A stretch of DNA of 64,000 bases from Hydrogenophaga crassostreae (GCF_001761385.1 NZ_CP017476.1:1229501-1293500); one strand, 5' to 3'. Counted from the stretch's first letter, positions 27,946 through 36,899 are shown. The notes: generated by a model not told the origin, from the sequence alone. A program made the numbers and translations.

Positions 27946-30179
27946 ACACCAACAACCTTTCCATCGTCCAGAAGTTGGGGCTGCTGTTGGCGGTCAATAC
28001 TGTGATAGCCGTGGTGATGATTGCCCTGGTTTTTTCCGTGGGAACTGGCATTTCGCGCTACCGGGATTCACAGCAACAACTCGAAGCCCTAGCAAGGGTT
28101 GTTGGCGAAAACAGCCGCGCTTCACTGGCTTTCGGAGACGCTCAGGGCGCCAGGGCGACGCTGGACGGATTGCGCGTTCGAGCGGACATAAAATTCGCCC
28201 GGTTGCTGGATGCTCAAGGAGTTACCTTTGCTCAAGCAGATTTTCACGGCGATCAACAGGGCCGAGGCCCGTTGTCTGAGGCTGCCGTAGCCGCCATCCT
28301 TCCCGTCAAACTGGCGGTGAGTCAGGGCATTCAAGACAACGGGCGCACGATAGGTCGCATTGAACTTGACGTCGAATTGCACCGTCTCTGGGCCGAATTG
28401 ATCGAGCAGATGGGCTTGATGGCGCTGATTGCCGTAGCGTTGTCATCGCTGTGCGTGTACTTCGCGTTGCGCTTGCGTCGCATCATCACCGACCCCATCC
28501 TGGGGCTGACGAGAGTGGCTCACCAGATTTCGCGTGAGCAAGACTATTCCCTTCGGGCTGTCAAGGCCGGGAACGACGAAATCGCGGAACTGGTGGACCA
28601 TTTCAACCACATGTTGGCCGAGATCCAGTCCCGCGACGAAGCACTGAGTCAGGAGCGAGAGGCCCTTGTGCAACTCACCAGCGAAATGAAAATTACCATG
28701 GAAGCAGCTGAAAGCGCCAATCGGGTGAAGTCGGAGTTTCTCTCGACGGTGAGCCATGAATTGCGCACTCCGCTGACGGCCATCGGCGGGTCGCTGGGCC
28801 TGCTCGTGGGTGGTGTACTTGGCGAAATGCCCGCCCAGGCCGGCCAGATGCTGCAAATCGCGAACAAGAACTGCCAACGGCTGAGTTACCTGATCAACGA
28901 CTTGCTGGACATGGAGAAGCTCGTTGCCGGCAAGCTGAACTTTGACATGCAACCTTATGAACTGATGGCGTTGGTGCGTCAGGCGCTGATCGACAACGAG
29001 ACGTATGCCGGTCAGTTTCAAGTGAGCTATGAGATTAGCCAGGCCGCCGACAACGCGTGGGTCTTGGTGGACGCGCAACGTCTGCAGCAAGTGATGGCCA
29101 ACCTCCTTTCCAATGCCGCCAAGTTTTCGCCTGCGGGATCTAAAGTGCGCATTTCGGTGCGGCATAGCCATGGTGGAGTGGTGGTAGAGGTGCGGGACCA
29201 AGGCAGCGGCATATCACCCGATTTTCACAACCGGATTTTTCAGCGTTTCTCGCAGGGCGATGCATCCGACAGTCGGCAGAAGGGCGGTACCGGGTTGGGG
29301 TTGGCCATCACGCGCGAACTGGTGGAACGCATGGGCGGGCACATCGGCTTCGAGTCGATGCCGGATCGCGGCAGTTGCTTCTATTTTGAATTTCCACTCT
29401 GGACAGAAGCGACGTCGCGCCCCGTGCCGATAGAGCTATCCCCATCTGGCACCCAGTTGCCGCGCGTGCTGGTGGTGGTAGACGGCGACATGGCTCCCCT
29501 GATCTCGCGCACGCTCAAACTGGCGGGCTACGAGGTAGACATGGCCGAATCCGGTGCGAAGGCGTTTGAATTGGCGGAACACAACGATTACGTCGCCTTA
29601 ACACTGGAACTGCTGTTGCCCGACATGGATGGCCTGCGGCTGATTGAACTGTTGCGCGCGGATTCTTCTCGCAGGCATTTGCCTGTCGTCGTGATTTCAG
29701 CCATCTCCAGAGAAGCCCAGCCAGCCATGGAGTGGCTGACCAAACCCGTTGATCTGTCAAAGCTCCTTGCATCGATGGAGCGGTTGACAGCAGCTTCGAA
29801 CACCGCGCAGACGCGGGTTTTGCATATTGAGGACGACTTTGAAATGCATCAACTGGTGCGTGCTCTGGCCGGTCAACGGTTTAACTTTGAGTTGGCCACT
29901 ACTCTGCGCGAAGGGCGAGCCCGCATCGCTCTCGAGCGGTTCGATGTGGTGATTCTGGACCTGACACTGCCCAACGAATCCGGCTGGGATCTTTTGCCGG
30001 ATATCCGCGCCCAACAGCCGGAGGCAAGGGTCGTCGTCTTGAGCAACGCCGAATTATCGCCGGAGCAGATGCAACTGGTGGACATGGTTCTGCGCAAGTC
30101 TGAAGTCTTGCCGCGTCAATTGATGAGTGCCATAGCAGCTTGTGAGCCAACAGCACCCCAGGAAAAAGCAGCCACGTGA
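27942..30179 (+). CDS. CHASE8-type hybrid histidine kinase with two receivers (first degenerate)
   Basis: This 745-residue membrane kinase starts at GTG 27942, overlapping the YfiR stop. Order seen: TM1 (about 12-32), a periplasmic CHASE8-like domain (about 35-140, with ENSRASLAFGDAQGARATL), TM2 (about 155-175) and HAMP (about 176-230). HisKA follows with His272 in STVSHELRTP, then HATPase (N-box NLLSNAAKF, GTGLGLAI near 449). The first receiver (about 507-612) has Glu556 where the phospho-Asp should be and Gly515 in the acidic pair, though Lys601 is kept, so it is probably not phosphorylated. The second (about 625-735) keeps Glu630/Asp631, Asp673 and Lys719. The CHASE8 plus HAMP front end is that of YfiN, joined here to a phosphorelay. 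Confidence 0.9.
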   Translation: MNTNNLSIVQKLGLLLAVNTVIAVVMIALVFSVGTGISRYRDSQQQLEALARVVGENSRASLAFGDAQGARATLDGLRVRADIKFARLLDAQGVTFAQADFHGDQQGRGPLSEAAVAAILPVKLAVSQGIQDNGRTIGRIELDVELHRLWAELIEQMGLMALIAVALSSLCVYFALRLRRIITDPILGLTRVAHQISREQDYSLRAVKAGNDEIAELVDHFNHMLAEIQSRDEALSQEREALVQLTSEMKITMEAAESANRVKSEFLSTVSHELRTPLTAIGGSLGLLVGGVLGEMPAQAGQMLQIANKNCQRLSYLINDLLDMEKLVAGKLNFDMQPYELMALVRQALIDNETYAGQFQVSYEISQAADNAWVLVDAQRLQQVMANLLSNAAKFSPAGSKVRISVRHSHGGVVVEVRDQGSGISPDFHNRIFQRFSQGDASDSRQKGGTGLGLAITRELVERMGGHIGFESMPDRGSCFYFEFPLWTEATSRPVPIELSPSGTQLPRVLVVVDGDMAPLISRTLKLAGYEVDMAESGAKAFELAEHNDYVALTLELLLPDMDGLRLIELLRADSSRRHLPVVVISAISREAQPAMEWLTKPVDLSKLLASMERLTAASNTAQTRVLHIEDDFEMHQLVRALAGQRFNFELATTLREGRARIALERFDVVILDLTLPNESGWDLLPDIRAQQPEARVVVLSNAELSPEQMQLVDMVLRKSEVLPRQLMSAIAACEPTAPQEKAAT

Positions 30180-30300
30180 ACATGCATGCAGCGCATGCTT
30201 TAAGTAGAAGACGGGCCGAACATTCAGGCGGTGGCGCGAATTGCGCTGGAAACCCTGGCGGGATTCGGGGTCAAGATTGGCCCGTCTTGAGAGTGGCATT

Positions 30301-30327
30301 GGTGAGGTCGTCGCATTCGACCTCACC
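30301..30327. terminator. Perfect 10-bp hairpin downstream of the kinase operon
   Basis: GGTGAGGTCG (30301-30310) pairs perfectly with CGACCTCACC (30318-30327) around a 7-base loop. No T run follows, so intrinsic termination is uncertain. It lies 120 bp after the kinase stop; the rest of 30180-30359 holds no gene I can support. Confidence 0.35.
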
Positions 30328-30359
30328 TGATCTTGCCCGACGCGATGATGTCTGTTGTT

Positions 30360-30677
30360 CAGCGGTCTAGCACCTGTAGGCGATGCGTGGTTTGCCACAG
30401 CTGTTGAACACGCCCGTGGCTTTCACCGTTTACACCGCATTCAGCCTCCAGCTCGGCGCGCCCAAGTGCCATGTTCAAGACGCGATGCGCGAGCGCTTCG
30501 CCGATCTGGTGCCGCAGCTGCAAGACCGCGACACTTTTTCTATGTCTGCGGTGTCAAGGCATGGAGGAGGGCGTGGTGATGGCGCTGCGCGAAACCGCCA
30601 TGCGCGTTGGCATGGGCTGGAACGCGCTGAGTGCTTCGCTCAAAGAGCAAGGCCGGCTACACATCGAGACCTATTGA
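30360..30677 (+). pseudogene. Remnant of a second boxA gene (C-terminal part, frameshifted)
   Basis: The DNA aligns with the last ~80 codons of boxA. It first reads GAPKCHVQDAMRERFADLVPQ (split: GAPKCHVQDA, MRERFADLVPQ). After a net two-base deletion near 30535 the other frame gives MEEGVVMALRETAMRVGMGW through to GRLHIETY and a stop at 30675-30677. The final 38 residues match BoxA in 27 positions (71%), so this is a diverged homologue and not a fresh duplicate. Weak similarity extends upstream to about 30360. It lies 115 bp before upp and bounds the right side of the PACE/TonB/YfiR/kinase island. Confidence 0.82.
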
Positions 30678-30792
30678 CCGGGCTGATGAGGCTAGGGTCA
30701 CCAGCGCCTAAACTTGGGGTATGCCGAACAGCGCAGGGCACGAAGACGTTCCCCGCGCGGTAACCCCGTCGAACTCCATAGAAAGCCCGCCC

Positions 30793-31428
30793 ATGACCGC
30801 CCGCCAAGTTCACATCATCGACCACCCGCTGGTGCAGCACAAGCTCACGCTGATGCGCCGCAAAGACACCAGCACCAAAAGTTTTCGCGAACTGGTGCAC
30901 GAGCTGAGCGCCTTGCTTGCCTACGAAATCACGCGCGACATGCCGATGCAGGAGATCGAGATCGAGACCCCGCTGGAGAAGATGAAATCGCGCGTGATCG
31001 ACGGCAAGAAGGTGGTGCTCGCCTCCATCCTGCGTGCAGGCAACGGTTTCCTTGATGGCATGTTGCAGGTCATCCCTGGCGCCCGCGTGGGCCATGTCGG
31101 CCTGTACCGCGACCCCAAAACCCTGAAGGCGGTTGAGTACTACTTCAAGATGCCCAGCGAAATGGAAGAGCGCGATGTGATTGTTCTCGATCCCATGCTG
31201 GCCACCGGCAATTCCGCGGTTGCCGCGGTCGACCGCCTGAAACAGACCAAACCGCGCTCGATCCGGTTTGTGTGTCTGGTGACCTGCCCGGAAGGCTTGA
31301 AGACCTTTCACGATGCCCACCCTGATGTGCCGGTTTACACGCCATCGATCGACCGGGGCTTGAACGAACACGGCTACATCGTTCCGGGCTTAGGCGATGC
31401 GGGAGACCGAATTTTTGGAACAAAATAG
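30793..31428 (+). CDS. upp: Uracil phosphoribosyltransferase
   Basis: Upp makes UMP from uracil and PRPP in pyrimidine salvage. From ATG 30793 the protein has 211 residues, the normal length. The start at 30721 would add 24 unlike residues. Visible motifs are SILRAGNGFLDGML (uracil/loop region), the PRPP-binding VIVLDPMLATGNSAVAAVD near residue 130, and the C-terminal GYIVPGLGDAGDRIFGT flap typical of Upp. It is monocistronic as far as can be seen. Confidence 0.97.
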   Translation: MTARQVHIIDHPLVQHKLTLMRRKDTSTKSFRELVHELSALLAYEITRDMPMQEIEIETPLEKMKSRVIDGKKVVLASILRAGNGFLDGMLQVIPGARVGHVGLYRDPKTLKAVEYYFKMPSEMEERDVIVLDPMLATGNSAVAAVDRLKQTKPRSIRFVCLVTCPEGLKTFHDAHPDVPVYTPSIDRGLNEHGYIVPGLGDAGDRIFGTK

Positions 31429-31575
31429 GCTCCCCCCACGCCAACTGGACCCTAGTCAGCAGGGCCTCGGGTGTCGCCATTTCGGTTGAAATTCCAACGA
31501 CCTGAGTTGCTGTAGTGGCTTTCGAAACGGCATTGAGGCATCCAAAGAGGCGCCAATCGCAAGGATCAGGCAACC

Positions 31576-32529
31576 ATGTTTCTTTTGTCCGCTCAACGGG
31601 TTAAAGCGTTGTATGTCGTGTGTTTTGGCGCTACTGCCGTGTCCTTTGCGCTGTCCTCGGTTGCCTTCGCGGCTGAGAGGCTGTTACCTGTGACCGCGCT
31701 GATTGAACGCACTGGATCGGTCCAGATCGTGCCTTCAAAAGGAGGAGGTGAACGTATCCGGATGCCCTACACGCTGTTCCTGCCAGATGGGCCTGGCCCG
31801 TTTCCGCTGATTGTGTTCAATCACGGGGTAAGCATTGATCCACGGTCGCAAGCAACAGCTCGCCCGCTCGTTCTTGCACGCCAGATGGTTGCACGAGGTT
31901 ATGCCGTGGTGGCGCCGATGCGCAGAGGCTTCGCCCAGACCCAAGGCAGCTACCGGTACAACTACTGTGTGTATCACCGGGGTATCGATGTAGACGGATT
32001 GGGGACCGAGAAAGATCCGGGCATGACCGACGAGACCTTTGACCTGCACGCCTTCGTTAATGAGATTGTCGGTCTGCGCGAGGTTGACCGTTCACGGATT
32101 GTTTTGGTGAGCCAGTCAGGTGGCTTCGCGCCAGTGCTCGGGTATATGACCATGCCCCGTTCCGGCGCTCTTGGGTATATCAATTTCGTGGGCGGTGGTT
32201 TTTCGTATTGCGCCAGAAAAGACAACCTCGCCCTGGCCCGCCAGGCAGGCGCCGCTCTTGGTCAGAAGGTCAAGCGACCCGGTTTGTGGATTTATTCGCG
32301 CCAGGATTCGTTTGTGTCCGCAGCCACCTACCGAGTGATGTTCGACAGGTTCGTTTCTGTTGGTGGCGAGGCAACTTTGGTGGAGCTGAATCCTCCCATC
32401 GATGAGGGCCACTACATGATTGGTGAAGAGAAGGCTGTGTCGACCTGGTGGCCACATGTTGAGGGCTATTTGCGGCATTTGGGCCTGCCGACCGAAGTGC
32501 GCTTTGTGGTTGCGGGAGGTGCAAGGTAA
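31576..32529 (+). CDS. Secreted alpha/beta hydrolase (dienelactone hydrolase-like)
   Basis: This is a 317-residue protein with a signal peptide (cleavage near AFA|AERL). The fold is alpha/beta hydrolase: oxyanion strand PFPLIVFNHGVS near 78, nucleophile elbow LVSQSGGF near 175 (Ser in S-x-S-x-G; the usual first Gly is Ser), an Asp candidate in SRQDSFVSA near 240, and a His candidate in DEGHYMIGE near 280. It probably acts as a periplasmic esterase or related hydrolase; the substrate is unknown. The gene stands alone between upp and the FtsX-like permease. Confidence 0.78.
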   Translation: MFLLSAQRVKALYVVCFGATAVSFALSSVAFAAERLLPVTALIERTGSVQIVPSKGGGERIRMPYTLFLPDGPGPFPLIVFNHGVSIDPRSQATARPLVLARQMVARGYAVVAPMRRGFAQTQGSYRYNYCVYHRGIDVDGLGTEKDPGMTDETFDLHAFVNEIVGLREVDRSRIVLVSQSGGFAPVLGYMTMPRSGALGYINFVGGGFSYCARKDNLALARQAGAALGQKVKRPGLWIYSRQDSFVSAATYRVMFDRFVSVGGEATLVELNPPIDEGHYMIGEEKAVSTWWPHVEGYLRHLGLPTEVRFVVAGGAR

Positions 32530-32699
32530 TTTGCACGGACCCAAGCGCAAGCTCTTGGGTTTGGCATTGTCTGCTGTGTAACCTGTTCTGGCTACTTGCA
32601 CGGTATCGTTGGTTGTTGCTGCTGAACTTCCGGGCGCAGGTTCGCTCCAAAATTGAGCCTGCATCCGCAGGCTCATTTCACTTGCGCTATCGTCAACCC

Positions 32700-35234
32700 A
32701 TGACTTCACAAGCCCCTTCTTTCTGGCACATCGGCTGGCGATCCTTGACCCGCGACTGGCGGGCGGGCGAATTGCGCTTGTTGTTGCTGGCCGTGACCTT
32801 GGCCGTGGCCGCGCTCACTTCGGTGGGGTTTTTTGCCGACCGGCTGCAAGGCGGCTTGTCGCGTGACGCCAAGGCGCTGATCGGCGGCGACGCGGTGCTC
32901 AGCAGCGACAACGCCACACCCGAGGCGTTTGTCGAGCGGGCGAAGCAGGAGGGCTTGCGCAGCACGCAGACCTTGAGTTTCCCCACCATGGGACGCGCGC
33001 CCGATGAGCTGGGTGGTGCGGCCAAGCTGGTGGCGCTGAAGGTGGTGGACGCCGGTTACCCGCTGCGCGGCAGCTTGCGGGTGAGCGAGGGGCCCGATGT
33101 AGCCGATGTCGCGACCCGTGAAATCCCCGAACCGGGCACCGCCTGGGTGGATGCGGCTTTGCTGATCGCGCTTGATCTGAAGATCGGTCAGCCCTTGATG
33201 CTGGGCGACACCCAGCTCAATGTCGCGCGCATCATCACTTTGGAGTCGGATCGGGGCGCGGGCTTCATGAGCTTTGCGCCCCGCGTGATGATCAATCAGG
33301 CCGATCTGGCCGCCACGGCGCTGGTGCAACCCGCCAGCCGCTTGAACTACCGGCTGGCGGTGGCGGGCGACAACCTGGCCGCCGTCAAACGTTTTGTGGA
33401 CTGGGCCAAGGTTGAGGTGGAAAAGCCAGGCGTGCGTGGCATGCGGCTTGAGTCGCTCGAAGGTGGCCAGCCGGCCATGCAGCAAACACTGGAGCGGGCC
33501 GAGAAATTCTTGAATCTGGTGGCCTTGTTGGCGGCCCTGTTGTCAGCTGTGGCGGTGGCCATTGCGGCGCGTGGGTTTGCGCAGCGCCACCTGGACGATT
33601 GCGCCATGATGCGCGTGCTCGGGCTGTCGCAGGCCACCATGACGCGGGCTTACACGCTGGAATTCGTGCTCGTGGGGCTGGGCGCCAGTGCCCTGGGTGT
33701 GGCCCTGGGTTTTGGTTTGCATTACGTGTTCGTGTTGTTGCTCGCTGGCCTGGTGGAATCGGCCTTGCCTGCCGCCACCTTCTGGCCGGTCTTGCTTGGC
33801 CTGGGCATGGGGCTCACGCTGATGCTGGCCTTCGGCCTGCCCCCGGTCCTTCAGTTGGCGCAGGTACCTCCGCTGCGGGTGATCCGGCGCGATGTGGGTC
33901 AGCTCAAGCCGGCCACCTTGATGGTGCTGGGCCTGGGTGTGGCAGGTTTTGCGGCGCTGTTGCTCGCGGCCAGCCGTGACCTGACGCTGGGGTTGATCGC
34001 CGTGGGGGGCTTCGGCGCGGCTGTGGCGGTGTTCGCATTGGCCAGCCTGGGCGCCGTGAAGCTGTTGCGCAAGAGCGTGAACGAAACCACCGCGCCGCGT
34101 GCGCTCGTGCTCGCCACGCGGCAGTTGTCTGCGCGCCCGGCTTATGCCGTGGTGCAGATCAGTTCGCTGGCCGTGGGCCTGTTGGCGCTGGTGTTGCTGG
34201 TTTTGCTGCGCACCGATCTGATCGCCAGCTGGCAAAACGCCACGCCGCCCGATGCGCCCAACCGCTTTGTGATCAACGTGCAACCTGATCAGAGTGACAG
34301 CTTTCAGCAGGCGCTGCGCGAGGGGGGCGTGAATAGCTTTGACTGGTTCCCCATGATCCGTGGGCGCTTGATCGCGGTGAACGGCAAGCCCGTGACCTCT
34401 GAAAGCTATGAGTCCGACCGCGCCAAGCGCCTGGTCGATCGCGAGTTCAACCTCTCGCACACCGCCAACCGTCCTGAACACAATGAAATCGTGCAAGGCA
34501 AGTGGGTGAACGACGAGCCCGACGCGGTGAGCGTGGAAGAAGGCCTGGCCGAAGAGCTGGGGCTGAAGCTGGGCGACCGCCTGGGCTTTGACATCGCAGG
34601 GCAGCAGGTGGAAGGCCGCATCACCAACCTGCGCAAGGTTGACTGGGGCTCCATGCGGGTGAACTTCTTTGTGTTGTTCCCTTTGGCCAGCATGCCTGAG
34701 GTGCCCGCCACCTACATCAGCGCGTTTCAGGCGCCCACAGGCAATGTGCAATTTGACAACCAGCTGGTGAGGCAGTTTCCCAATATCACCAATGTGGACA
34801 TGAGCCAGACCATCGCGCAGATTCAGCGCATTCTGGGCCAGGTGATTCGCGCGGTGGAGTTTCTGTTTGCTTTCGCGCTGGCCGCTGGCCTGATCGTGTT
34901 GCTCGCCACCATCACGGCCACACGAAGCGAGCGGGAGCGTGAATTCGCCGTGCTGCGGGCGGTAGGTGCGGGCTCAAAATTGTTGCGCAACGTGCAGCGC
35001 ATCGAGCTGATGGGTGTGGGCATGCTGGCCGGGTTTCTTGCCTCGGTGGTGGCCATGGCCGTGGGCTGGGCGCTGGCCAAATACGCCTTCCAGTTCAGCT
35101 GGCAGCCTTCTTTCTGGGTGCCTCTGTTGGGCAGCGCAGCGGGCGGTGTATTGGCGCTGATGGCGGGCTGGTGGGGCTTGCGCAGCATTCTGCGCACCCC
35201 TGTGGTTGAAACGCTGCGGCGGGCGAGTGTTTGA
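32700..35234 (+). CDS. FtsX-like ABC transporter permease (YbbP type)
   Basis: This 844-residue membrane protein starts at ATG 32700 (MTSQAPSFWH). It has an N-terminal TM anchor (about 24-44), a large periplasmic domain, and about nine further TM segments, including two FtsX repeats (around 270-390 and 715-830). The ending VVETLRRASV and the ERAEKFLNLVALLAALLSAV region are typical of YbbP-like permeases, which work with a YbbA-type ATPase. No ATPase gene is adjacent: the upstream neighbour is a secreted hydrolase. Dispersed repeat copy D follows the stop. Confidence 0.88.
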   Translation: MTSQAPSFWHIGWRSLTRDWRAGELRLLLLAVTLAVAALTSVGFFADRLQGGLSRDAKALIGGDAVLSSDNATPEAFVERAKQEGLRSTQTLSFPTMGRAPDELGGAAKLVALKVVDAGYPLRGSLRVSEGPDVADVATREIPEPGTAWVDAALLIALDLKIGQPLMLGDTQLNVARIITLESDRGAGFMSFAPRVMINQADLAATALVQPASRLNYRLAVAGDNLAAVKRFVDWAKVEVEKPGVRGMRLESLEGGQPAMQQTLERAEKFLNLVALLAALLSAVAVAIAARGFAQRHLDDCAMMRVLGLSQATMTRAYTLEFVLVGLGASALGVALGFGLHYVFVLLLAGLVESALPAATFWPVLLGLGMGLTLMLAFGLPPVLQLAQVPPLRVIRRDVGQLKPATLMVLGLGVAGFAALLLAASRDLTLGLIAVGGFGAAVAVFALASLGAVKLLRKSVNETTAPRALVLATRQLSARPAYAVVQISSLAVGLLALVLLVLLRTDLIASWQNATPPDAPNRFVINVQPDQSDSFQQALREGGVNSFDWFPMIRGRLIAVNGKPVTSESYESDRAKRLVDREFNLSHTANRPEHNEIVQGKWVNDEPDAVSVEEGLAEELGLKLGDRLGFDIAGQQVEGRITNLRKVDWGSMRVNFFVLFPLASMPEVPATYISAFQAPTGNVQFDNQLVRQFPNITNVDMSQTIAQIQRILGQVIRAVEFLFAFALAAGLIVLLATITATRSEREREFAVLRAVGAGSKLLRNVQRIELMGVGMLAGFLASVVAMAVGWALAKYAFQFSWQPSFWVPLLGSAAGGVLALMAGWWGLRSILRTPVVETLRRASV

Positions 35235-35330
35235 TTCCCCGCGCGCCGCGCTGAAAGCGCGTCACTCCCCAGGGGGCGATGCTGGCCGCCCGGCAGAGCC
35301 GGATCGGCGGCATCCCGGGCTTGGGGCACG
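35235..35330 (+). repeat. Dispersed GC-rich post-stop repeat, copy D
   Basis: It follows the permease stop at once, with CCCCAGGGGGCGATGCTGGCC, then CGGCAGAGCCGGATCGGCGGC and a CATCCCGGGCTTGGGG tail. It is closest to copy E in the centre and copy C in the tail. Confidence 0.75.
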
Positions 35331-35396
35331 CGCTGCGCAGACATTCCGTTTGTTCGAACTGCAGTCGGGTGAACTTGATTTTTGAAAGTTTTGAAC

Positions 35397-35807
35397 ATGG
35401 ACGCGACTGAAGACACCCCAACCACCATGACCCCGTTTGAATGGATAGGAGGCGAACCCAGGGTGCAAGCATTGGTGGACCGCTTTTACGATCTGATGGA
35501 CATCGAGCCCGCTTATGCAGAGCTTCGCGCCGTGCATGGCACCACGCTGGAAGACGCGCGGCAAAAGTTGTTCTGGTTTCTCTGCGGCTGGCTGGGCGGC
35601 CCCGATCACTACCAGGAGCGCTTCGGCCACCCCCGCCTGCGCATGCGTCACATGCCGTTTGCCATCGGCATTCAGGAGCGCGACCAGTGGGTGGCCTGCA
35701 TGGACCAGGCGATGGGCGAGACGGGTGTGCCCGCCGATTTGCGGGCCAGGCTCAAAGAGAGCTTTTTTGGCACGGCCGACTGGATGCGCAACACGCCTGG
35801 CGCGTAG
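35397..35807 (+). CDS. Group II truncated haemoglobin
   Basis: This 136-residue trHbII-type globin starts at ATG 35397; an upstream TTG at 35382 is also possible. Features include EWIGGEPRVQALVDRFYDLM (helix B region, split by family as EWIGGEPRV and ALVDRFYDLM), FLCGWLGGPDHY, the proximal His in LRMRHMPF near residue 84, and Trp in DQWVACM near 98, as expected in group II. Such proteins bind oxygen or NO and are linked to oxidative or nitrosative stress. It converges with the small gene at 35857. Confidence 0.92.
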   Translation: MDATEDTPTTMTPFEWIGGEPRVQALVDRFYDLMDIEPAYAELRAVHGTTLEDARQKLFWFLCGWLGGPDHYQERFGHPRLRMRHMPFAIGIQERDQWVACMDQAMGETGVPADLRARLKESFFGTADWMRNTPGA

Positions 35808-35856
35808 GGCAGCACGGACTTGCCGAAGCCATAGGCGTCGTGCACGGGTTGCCTGT

Positions 35857-36069
35857 TCAAGCCTGCAGGCACAGCGCTTCAGGGCTGACCCAGCGCAGGC
35901 CGCCGCGGGGCCATTCGACCAGAACGCCTTCACGGGTCTGGGTCAATACCCTGCCGTCGATCTGGTCGGGAGAAGTCCAGCCCGCGATGAAGTTGGTCGC
36001 CAACTGGTTCACCCGGGCGCCTTCGGGGAAGTGTGGTGTCTCGAACAAAGATTTCAGAAAATTCATCAT
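35857..36069 (-). CDS. Small hypothetical protein (70 aa)
   Basis: The frame starts MMNFLKSLFE and ends WVSPEALCLQA. A strong GGAG site lies six bases before the first ATG, supporting a real gene. It is soluble and contains a central TSPDQIDGRVLTQTREGVLV-type beta-rich segment with EWPRGGLRWV, perhaps an SH3-like small barrel. I do not recognise the family. It is convergent with the truncated haemoglobin gene, 49 bp away. Confidence 0.65.
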   Translation of the reverse strand: MMNFLKSLFETPHFPEGARVNQLATNFIAGWTSPDQIDGRVLTQTREGVLVEWPRGGLRWVSPEALCLQA

Positions 36070-36156
36070 GGTTTACTCCTGCAATGCACACCCGTCTCAA
36101 GATATTGGTCGGGGTCCTTGGCGACCGACTGGTGGTCAGCGCTTGGTGTGAATACT

Positions 36157-36168
36157 AGGGTAAACCCT
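36157..36168. promoter_or_regulatory. Small palindrome upstream of the 70-aa gene
   Basis: AGGGT-AA-ACCCT is a perfect inverted repeat about 90 bp before the start of the leftward 70-aa gene, in an AT-rich stretch (36157-36200) that likely holds its promoter. The binding factor is unknown. Confidence 0.3.
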
Positions 36169-36257
36169 GTAATTTTGTTACTTTATTGTTTGAATGAAAA
36201 GCATTCGGTTCAGTGATGTTTGAGGGTGCCCATCAGGGCCATTTGAGCGACGGAGCT

Positions 36258-36899
36258 TCACTGCTCGGGCGCGCAGGTGGCGCGGGATCGGTTGAACAAA
36301 ACGTGGCCGTCGTACAGCCCAACCTGGTCGTCTTGCACGCAACGAATGGTGAGCGATGGCATGCCTTGCGCGGAGACCGTCTGGACGGTGGTGTATTTGG
36401 CCGTGGCGAGTTGGCCGTCTTCATTCACACTGACATTCACTTTGCCCAAAGTGCTGGTGCCGGTGATGCCCGTTGTGCGCACCATATTCGCCGTTTGCTC
36501 CATGAAACTGCAGAGTCTGGAACGCCCGCCCGACATCGACGTCGGGGGGGTGCTGGAACTGTCTGAAATGGTGAACAAAAGATCAGGTGCCAGAAGCGCA
36601 CACTGGGCTTTGTAGTCTGCCGTTGCAACCGTGGCATTGGCCTTTTGAATCAGTTCTTCGACAATGGCAGCGGTCAGTTGTTCAACGTTGCCCTTCATCT
36701 TCCTTGAGAGTGACTCGACCGTTGGCACGGGTCGACGGGCCGCTTCTTTTTTGCTGATGGGGCAGCCCCTGTCGGAAAAAGTCGTCTGACCTTTCTCATC
36801 TTTGCATTTGAACAATTGCTGGGCACCGGCCATCGGACTGGTCAAGTTCAAGAGGGCAGCACAGGTGATCAAACCAAAGTGCCAATGAGCGTTGCGCAT
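36258..36899 (-). CDS. Secreted DUF4124 domain protein
   Basis: This is a 213-residue protein from ATG 36899 (MRNAHWHFGL), with an upstream ATG at 36917 also possible. A signal peptide ends near AGA|QQLF. The DUF4124 motif follows directly: FKCKDEKGQTTFSDRGCP with two Cys. The rest contains Cys residues (AQCALLAP, SRLCSF, TIRCVQD and a terminal TCAPEQ) consistent with periplasmic disulfides, and a beta-rich region. Function unknown. It lies 41 bp downstream of the Smr gene on the same strand. Confidence 0.8.
   Translation of the reverse strand: MRNAHWHFGLITCAALLNLTSPMAGAQQLFKCKDEKGQTTFSDRGCPISKKEAARRPVPTVESLSRKMKGNVEQLTAAIVEELIQKANATVATADYKAQCALLAPDLLFTISDSSSTPPTSMSGGRSRLCSFMEQTANMVRTTGITGTSTLGKVNVSVNEDGQLATAKYTTVQTVSAQGMPSLTIRCVQDDQVGLYDGHVLFNRSRATCAPEQ

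Noticed and set aside
33543..34751. 402-codon leftward frame under the FtsX-like permease
   Set aside because: His/Gln/Arg-rich antisense shadow with no family signal.
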